A DNA stretch of 11,306 nucleotides, taken from assembly GCA_018817195.1 (NCBI GenBank), contig JAHIUL010000090.1, forward strand, positions 1 to 11,306. The letters run 5' to 3'. A program made the translations under genes and the position numbers. Within the stretch, counting starts at the first letter, position 1, and every line of letters begins with the position of its first letter. Of this stretch, positions 7,497 through 11,306 are shown in pieces. The notes below the pieces were generated by a model, which ran no database searches, was not told the origin of the DNA, and saw nothing but the letters and a program-made list of their open reading frames with translations. The DNA is from Candidatus Margulisiibacteriota bacterium. Its GTDB lineage: Bacteria > Margulisbacteria > WOR-1 > O2-12-FULL-45-9.

Positions 7497-7997
7497 ATGA
7501 CTAAAAAAATACTTGTAATAGCGCTAATTGTCTTACTGACGGCACCTGTCTGGGCAAAACCAGCTGCAAAAGTCGGGTCAGAGTGCCCTTCTTTTAGCCT
7601 GCCAACGCTTTCCGGGGAAATTATCAACCTTGATAAATATCTTGGCAAAAATTCAATCATTCTTTCCTTTTTTACCAGCTGGAGCAAATCCTGCGTTGAA
7701 GAAACCATATTTTTAGAGGAACTCCATGATAAATATCACAAAAAAGGTCTTCAGGTAATTGGCATCTCCTTTGACCGCAAAGGCAATAAGCTGGCTTCTT
7801 TTATTAGCAAAAATGGCCTAAAGTATTCAATTCTTCATGATAAAAAGCTTAAGACCCTGAAAAAATTTAGGATTTTAATCATCCCTACCCTTTTAGTAAT
7901 TGATAAAAAAGGCAACATTAAAAGCATTTACGTAGATTTTGATAAAAACGTCAAAGAATCAGTTGCTGAAGAAATAAAAAACCTACTCATACCGTAA
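7497..7997 (+). CDS. Exported TlpA/redoxin-like thioredoxin-fold protein lacking the first CXXC cysteine
   Basis: The 166-aa protein starts with a classical signal peptide, MTKKILVIALIVLLTAPVWA, cut after residue 20 by inference. The mature part is an AhpC-TSA/TlpA-like redoxin: SFSLPTLSGEIINLDKYLGK, the core strand IILSFFTSW, and a cis-proline at 130 (IPT). Where TlpA-type proteins have WCxxC, this one has W62-S-K-S-C66, so the nucleophilic first cysteine is a serine. C30 (SECPSF) is the only other cysteine. A normal dithiol oxidoreductase mechanism is thus unlikely; a single-cysteine thiol role or a C30-C66 disulfide is possible. A longer start at 7476 adds MSYTLNW but overlaps the promoter and spoils the signal peptide. 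The 3' end overlaps the convergent permease gene by 15 bp. Confidence 0.85.
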   Translation: MTKKILVIALIVLLTAPVWAKPAAKVGSECPSFSLPTLSGEIINLDKYLGKNSIILSFFTSWSKSCVEETIFLEELHDKYHKKGLQVIGISFDRKGNKLASFISKNGLKYSILHDKKLKTLKKFRILIIPTLLVIDKKGNIKSIYVDFDKNVKESVAEEIKNLLIP

Positions 7998-9176
7998 AGC
8001 TTCTACCGGATCAAGCCTTGCTGCCCGCATGGCAGGATAGACACCTGAGGTAACCCCTACAAAGATAGCAACAAAAGTAGCCAGCAAGATTGCCCAAACA
8101 GAAATCGTGAGCGGCATGCCAATCACCAGCATTATCAAGGTGGCAAGGCCAACGCCAGAAACAATGCCAATCACCCCGCCCATCAAACTAATAATCACTG
8201 ATTCAGTCAAAAATTGCACCAAAATATCGCGTTTCTTTGCCCCGATTGCTTTGCGCACGCCAATCTCACGCACCCGCTCATTAACTGCTACTAACATGAT
8301 ATTCATGATCCCAATTCCGCCGACCAGCAGAGATATTGCCGCAATGCCGGTAACAATGGCCGTCAGCGCATTCATAACAGTATCCAACATAGCCATGGAA
8401 TTTTCCATTGTGTCAACGCGGATATCCTCGGTGCCGTGCCGCTCCAATAAAACTTCTTTTATTTCTGCAACTGCCTGCGGCACCAGCTCAACTGACTTGG
8501 CCACTACCCCAATTTCACCCAACCGGTCGGTTTCAAAAACATCCTCAGCCGTAGTAACGGGTATAACAACATATTCGTCCATATTGAAACCCATCAGAGT
8601 GCCTTTTCTCTTAAGCAGACCAATTACCAGGAATTTTGTGCCGTTAATCCTGACTTTTTCTCCCACTGCCGCGAAACTACCAAATAATTTTTTAGCTAGG
8701 TCTTGGCCCAGCACAACAACCTTTTTTCTGGCATCGACATCAGCATGAGAAATAAACCTACCCTCGGAAACACCCCAGTTCATCTGCTCCATCAGTGCCG
8801 GGGTTGAGCCAGAGATTATGGGAGAAGTATACGACTTATCAAGGTAGGTTATTTTGCCTGACTGTATATTGCGCGGATCAACCAATTCACAGGAAGGACA
8901 TCTTTCCTCGATTGCTTTTGCATCAGCAAGGGTTATTTTTACCGTGGCCATGGCTGCCAGCTCGCCTTCTTTGCCGCCATGCACCTCCATGTAGGTCGGC
9001 CCAGTACCAAGCCTGTCAATTTGCTCATACATAAAACCTTTCATGCCTTCGCCCAGTGTAACCAGGCTGATGACTGAAAAGATACCAATGATCACCCCAA
9101 GCATTGTCAGGAAACTGCGCATCTTGGCGCGCATAATATCCTTCCAAGCCATAATAATTGCTTCTAGAAAAGTCAT
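7983..9176 (-). CDS. MacB/FtsX-type ABC transporter permease
   Basis: This 397-aa inner-membrane permease has the MacB plan. Transmembrane helix 1 is at about 22-42, a periplasmic core domain at about 45-265, and three more helices at about 271-297, 325-352 and 357-380. The conserved NERVREIGVRKAIGAKKRDI coupling segment lies between helices 2 and 3, and YPAMRAARLDPVEALR is at the C-terminus. MacB-like systems use ATP to drive export through mechanotransmission; the cargo here is unknown. The periplasmic domain has an unusual C93-P-S-C96. The start chosen is the ATG at 9176-9174, seven bases behind GAGGG. An upstream ATG at 9212 would translate repeat DNA and is less likely. The partial gene at 11080-11306 is a paralogue, probably once directly upstream. 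Confidence 0.9.
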   Translation of the reverse strand: MTFLEAIIMAWKDIMRAKMRSFLTMLGVIIGIFSVISLVTLGEGMKGFMYEQIDRLGTGPTYMEVHGGKEGELAAMATVKITLADAKAIEERCPSCELVDPRNIQSGKITYLDKSYTSPIISGSTPALMEQMNWGVSEGRFISHADVDARKKVVVLGQDLAKKLFGSFAAVGEKVRINGTKFLVIGLLKRKGTLMGFNMDEYVVIPVTTAEDVFETDRLGEIGVVAKSVELVPQAVAEIKEVLLERHGTEDIRVDTMENSMAMLDTVMNALTAIVTGIAAISLLVGGIGIMNIMLVAVNERVREIGVRKAIGAKKRDILVQFLTESVIISLMGGVIGIVSGVGLATLIMLVIGMPLTISVWAILLATFVAIFVGVTSGVYPAMRAARLDPVEALRYE

Positions 9177-9272
9177 AAAACAGCCCTCACCCAGGGAGGG
9201 ACAAGCCCTCACCCGCTTTTCATCAACCGTTTACTTTTTTCTCAACCGCCCTCTCCCTGAGGGAGAGGGTAA
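9174..9272 (+). repeat. Left copy of the long direct repeat flanking the DUF559 gene
   Basis: This copy begins with the start-codon complement of the permease (CAT, then AAAACAGCCCTCACCC), continues through an 11-nt variable stretch and a second AGCCCTCACCCG, then TCAACCG-rich sequence, and ends in a perfect palindrome at 9249-9269 (arms CCCTCTCCC and GGGAGAGGG around TGA). It has the same order and orientation as 9630-9730, with about ten differences by eye. It fills the gap between the permease and the DUF559 gene. Confidence 0.85.
9184..9188 (-). promoter_or_regulatory. Ribosome binding site of the ABC permease, supplied by the repeat edge
   Basis: GAGGG, part of GGGTGAGGGCTG on the minus strand, lies exactly 7 nt before the ATG at 9176-9174. 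These bases are the terminal CAGCCCTCACCC of the repeat unit. The same site at the same distance precedes the DUF559 gene. Confidence 0.65.
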
Positions 9273-9275
9273 AAC

Positions 9276-9632
9276 TTAGGGTTGGCGTAAGGGTTTGATT
9301 ACCTCCTTTATTTTCTTCAATACAATAGTTCCGTCACGTTCTATTTCTTTATTCGTAATTCTAACAAATGTAATATCTTTTGCCTCAATCTCACTTTGTC
9401 TCCACTCATCATAATCTTTCTGTTTATTATGAATTCCGCCATCTATTTCTACCGCCAGTTTATACTCATGGCAATAGAAATCAACCACAAAACCCTCAAT
9501 AACATGCTGACGGCGAAACTTAAGGCCCATAAACTGATTTTTACGCAACAATTGCCAAACTTTCTCCTCAGCAGATGTTTGTTCCTGCCTCAGCTGCCTG
9601 GCAAAATCTCGTTTTTTATAAGTCATGCGCAT
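9276..9632 (-). CDS. DUF559 endonuclease-like protein (PD-(D/E)XK / Vsr-like fold)
   Basis: The 118-aa protein matches the small DUF559 family, which shares the Vsr/restriction-endonuclease-like fold. An N-terminal helical part (ARQLRQEQTSAEEKVWQLLR) is followed by GLKFRRQHVIEGFVVDFYC, LAVEIDGGIHN and YDEWRQSEIEAKDITFVRITN. D51, E62 and D64 are the likely metal-binding acidic residues, with H68 close by. Biochemical function of the family is largely unproven. The ATG at 9632-9630 is preceded by GAGGG at 7 nt, which comes from the flanking repeat; a second ATG at codon 3 is possible. The last codons (CCTTACGCCAACCC) lie next to another palindrome-bearing repeat. Direct repeats bound the gene on both sides, which suggests that it moves or multiplies with them. 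Confidence 0.88.
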   Translation of the reverse strand: MRMTYKKRDFARQLRQEQTSAEEKVWQLLRKNQFMGLKFRRQHVIEGFVVDFYCHEYKLAVEIDGGIHNKQKDYDEWRQSEIEAKDITFVRITNKEIERDGTIVLKKIKEVIKPLRQP

Positions 9633-9730
9633 AATACAGCCCTCACCCGGGCGAGCGACAAGCCCTCACCCGTTTTTCCTCAACCGTTTACTCTTCCTCA
9701 ACCGCCCTCTCCCTGAGGGAGAGGGAAAAA
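9630..9730 (+). repeat. Right copy of the long direct repeat flanking the DUF559 gene
   Basis: It has the same layout as 9174-9272: CAT, then AATACAGCCCTCACCC, a 12-nt variable stretch, AGCCCTCACCCG, TCAACCG-rich sequence and a perfect palindrome at 9705-9725. Its offset from the left copy is 456 bp. Its second part is also the first unit of the tandem array. Confidence 0.85.
9640..9644 (-). promoter_or_regulatory. Ribosome binding site of the DUF559 gene, supplied by the repeat edge
   Basis: GAGGG within GGGTGAGGGCTG on the minus strand lies 7 nt before the ATG at 9632-9630. The 19 bases covering start codon and site (9630-9648) differ at one position from those of the permease (9174-9192). 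Confidence 0.65.
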
Positions 9731-10083
9731 ACAGCCCTCACTCGTTTTTCCTCAACCGTTTACTCTTCCTCAACCGCCCTCTCCCTGAGGGAGAAGGAAA
9801 AACAGCCCTCACCCGTTTTTCCTCAACCGTTTACCATTCCTCAACCGCCCTCTCCCTGAGGGAGAAGGAAAAACAGCCCTCACCCGTTTTTTCTCAACCG
9901 TTTACCGTTCCTCAACCGCCCTCTCCCTGAGGGAGAAGGAAAAACAGCCCTCACCCGCTTTTCTTCAATCGTCTACTTCTCTTCAACGCCCTCTCCCTGA
10001 GGGAGAGGGAAAAACAGCCCTCACCCGCTTTTCTTCAATCGTCTACTTCTCTTCAACGCCCTCTCCCTGAGGGAGAGGGAAAG
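9660..10083 (+). repeat. Tandem array of six 70-72 bp palindrome-bearing units
   Basis: Six head-to-tail units start near 9660, 9732, 9803, 9874, 9945 and 10015. Each runs (C)AGCCCTCACCCG, then two TCAACCG or TCAA-type sub-repeats, then a 21-bp palindrome, then an A run. Palindromes are at 9705, 9777, 9848, 9919, 9989 and 10059. Units 2-4 share a change in the right arm (GAGAAGG instead of GAGAGGG). Units 5 and 6 are identical until their last few bases, pointing to a recent duplication. With the half unit before it, this fills the 485-bp gene-free gap between the DUF559 gene and the DUF5677-like gene. The 34 bp after it (10084-10117) show nothing recognisable. Confidence 0.93.
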
Positions 10084-10117
10084 CTACCCTTAATTCCTAA
10101 TCAAGCCTACAAATAAA

Positions 10118-10939
10118 CTATAGGTTTGGATCAGTATTGATCCTTTCTTTAAATTTATTTACAATTTTTTTATATCTTGTAATAAAATTATTAATCTTTT
10201 GATCATTATCCACTTCAAATACCTTATTAAAATCTAGTAATATATTAATTAAACATTCAAGACTAGATGTTAAAACTCTTTCAACACATGAAAAACTTGG
10301 ACCAGCGTCAAAATCAATATGTCCTTCAACAGTTTTAATATATTCAGGAGAGCATAGTATGTTTGAATGAACCATGTTTGAGGAAAAATTGTAGGCTTTA
10401 TTATAAATCTCCGTTAAATCCGCATTTTTAGCCATATCTGACAAAAACACCCCTGACCAGCTGATCTTATTCTTAATATCATATTTTTCTAAATATTTTT
10501 CCTTTCTTTCATTATACCTTTCTTCATGTTCTTTCAATCTCTTGCCGATTCTTGGGTCGTTTTTTAATTTTTCAATATCCCTAGCTGTTTTAAAATCAAA
10601 AAAATCGAAATACATATTTGATCTTGTATCCGAATCAGTTTTTAGGAGATATTTTATGTTAATTAATATTTCAATAAGACTTCTTAACAAAATTTCAGCG
10701 TCTTGACCTGCTCCATTTAAACACAATAAATAGATAGACACGTATGTCTTAAACGCCTTTGTTGATAAAAATCCAATAACATTCTGTAGACTTGAAATTT
10801 CTTCGATTGGCATTTTCTTTTCATTGCACTTGTCAGCTGTTTCGCCATATAGCTCAAATAATTCTTGATGTAGATCAAAAAGAGGTTTATATTCCTCATA
10901 AACTTTATTTCTAAATTCTTTTATTTGCTCATCACACAT
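10118..10939 (-). CDS. DUF5677-like protein, AT-rich accessory gene
   Basis: The 273-aa protein is helical and probably cytoplasmic, with no signal peptide or membrane helix. The segment AGQDAEILLRSLIEILINIKYLL (78-99), given here by its key residues R86, E90 and N94, and a later SSNMVHSN with H191 resemble the DUF5677 family, whose function is unknown. The central region is highly charged (ERYNERKEKYLEKYD). The gene is strikingly AT-rich: bases 10141-10260 have 19 G or C in 120, against 26 in 60 at 8281-8340 in the permease, which suggests foreign origin. The start at 10939 has a modest GGGG 6 nt upstream. It lies between the tandem array and an oppositely oriented related repeat. The family call is by motif resemblance only. 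Confidence 0.75.
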   Translation of the reverse strand: MCDEQIKEFRNKVYEEYKPLFDLHQELFELYGETADKCNEKKMPIEEISSLQNVIGFLSTKAFKTYVSIYLLCLNGAGQDAEILLRSLIEILINIKYLLKTDSDTRSNMYFDFFDFKTARDIEKLKNDPRIGKRLKEHEERYNERKEKYLEKYDIKNKISWSGVFLSDMAKNADLTEIYNKAYNFSSNMVHSNILCSPEYIKTVEGHIDFDAGPSFSCVERVLTSSLECLINILLDFNKVFEVDNDQKINNFITRYKKIVNKFKERINTDPNL

Positions 10940-10990
10940 TCTTTACCCCATCCACAACTAAAAAAATCTCATCTTATTAATCCCTTTCTT

Positions 10991-11069
10991 CCCCCTCTCC
11001 CCCTGGGAGAGGGGCTAGGGGTGAGGGCCTCAAGACCTTCATTCCCCGGGAAAAACTAGGGGGTGAGGG
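10991..11069 (-). repeat. Related GC-rich palindromic repeat in opposite orientation, with a second half copy
   Basis: A perfect inverted repeat, arms CCCCTCTCCC (10992-11001) and GGGAGAGGGG (11005-11014) around CCT, is followed by CTAGGGGTGAGGGCC. A further partial copy, CTAGGGGGTGAGGGC, ends at about 11070. GGGTGAGGGC here is the reverse complement of the array's GCCCTCACCC, so the DUF5677-like gene is bounded by repeats facing opposite ways. The divergent sequence suggests an older or different subfamily. It takes up most of the 140-bp gap 10940-11079. Confidence 0.75.
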
Positions 11070-11079
11070 CTCCGGATAT

Positions 11080-11306
11080 TTATCCTCTCAAAGCCTCCAC
11101 AGGATCAAGCCGCGCTGCGCGCATGGCAGGATAAACACCTGAGACAATGCCAACCGCAATCGCAACTGTGACCGCCATGATAACCGCATTAAGCGATGGG
11201 ACCAACCTTAAACCAGCATAATTTCCCATCAAAAATAAAACTAAAGCCGAAAGGAGAATCCCGATAATTCCCCCTAAAAAACTGATAAAAACTGCTTCAA
11301 TCAAAA
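11080..11306 (-). CDS. Second MacB/FtsX-type ABC permease, C-terminal end (5' part beyond right edge)
   Basis: The last 75 or so codons of a permease enter from the right edge. The visible part has two membrane helices, AVFISFLGGIIGILLSALVL and AVIMAVTVAIAVGIVSGVY, and ends in YPAMRAARLDPVEALRG. It corresponds to residues from about 323 of the permease at 7983-9176. A 51-bp stretch (11093-11143) matches 7999-8049 at 44 positions. The frame is open to the edge, so no start can be given; codons at the very end read LIEAV, matching LTESV of the paralogue. The two genes were probably adjacent members of one transporter operon before the 1.9-kb repeat-rich segment came between them. Confidence 0.85.
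   Translation of the reverse strand, partial: LIEAVFISFLGGIIGILLSALVLFLMGNYAGLRLVPSLNAVIMAVTVAIAVGIVSGVYPAMRAARLDPVEALRG

Noticed and set aside
8107..8748. 213-aa plus-strand frame inside the permease
   Set aside because: It is a low-complexity Ser/Thr/Ile-rich shadow of the antisense permease gene, which has clear family motifs.
9177..9212. Permease start at the ATG at 9212
   Set aside because: The extra 12 residues would be encoded by repeat DNA, while the ATG at 9176 has a GAGGG at 7 nt and begins at the usual N-terminus of the family.
9249..9275. Rho-independent terminators formed by the palindromes
   Set aside because: The hairpins are strong, but on the plus strand they are followed by A runs, and on the minus strand the T run comes before the hairpin. 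Neither gives a U tract after the stem.
9625..9930. Plus-strand coding frames through the array (PLPEGEG-type peptides)
   Set aside because: The frames are open only because the repeat lacks stop codons. Most units are 71 bp, so the frame shifts at each one, and the same peptide appears in several frames. It lies across the DUF559 start and has no ribosome binding site of its own.
9660..10083. CRISPR array
   Set aside because: The units are 70-72 bp and nearly identical throughout, with no unique spacers and no cas genes nearby. It is a tandem repeat array.
1..11306. tRNA, rRNA or riboswitch genes
   Set aside because: I saw no cloverleaf, conserved rRNA stretch or known riboswitch core on either strand by reading. 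A tRNAscan or Rfam search could confirm this.

Overview
The window looks like a chromosomal segment of a Gram-negative bacterium. Three of its genes make ADP-glycero-manno-heptose, an LPS inner-core sugar, and a fourth is an LptC/LptA-like LPS-transport protein. Gene spacing is very tight, the base composition is moderate, and several operon heads appear leaderless. I cannot place the species. A deep-branching or candidate-phylum diderm (for example Margulisbacteria/Saganbacteria, Omnitrophica or Elusimicrobia) would fit, but that is inference.

Layout. 1-465 (-): N-terminal 155 codons of aspartate-semialdehyde dehydrogenase, running off the left edge. 521-1647 (+): gmhA-gmhB, overlapping by 4 bp and sharing a 55-bp divergent promoter region with asd. 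1648-2367 (-): an unrecognised 239-aa protein, converging on gmhB with no gap. 2500-7463 (+): a compact operon of hldE, a TPR protein, an LptC-LptA fusion-like protein, trxB and an AEC-family permease, with junctions of -4 to +2 bp. 7497-7997 (+): an exported thioredoxin-fold protein with its own near-consensus promoter. 7983-9176 (-): a MacB/FtsX-type ABC permease whose 3' end overlaps the previous gene. 11080-11306 (-): the C-terminal end of a second, paralogous permease.

The roughly 1.9 kb between the two permeases (9177-11079) is the accessory part. It holds a DUF559 nuclease-like gene bounded by direct repeats, a tandem array of six 70-72 bp palindrome-bearing units, a very AT-rich DUF5677-like gene, and a related but oppositely oriented GC-rich repeat. 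The repeat edge supplies a perfectly spaced Shine-Dalgarno sequence and carries the start codon of both the permease and the DUF559 gene. The best candidate for something undescribed here is a repeat family travelling with a small PD-(D/E)XK-like nuclease.

How the genes work together: GmhA, HldE (kinase), GmhB and HldE (adenylyltransferase) give four successive steps from sedoheptulose 7-phosphate to ADP-D-glycero-beta-D-manno-heptose. The epimerase HldD is not in the window. The LptC/LptA-like protein would act in moving finished LPS across the periplasm. TrxB, the thioredoxin-fold protein and the AEC permease appear to be housekeeping passengers.
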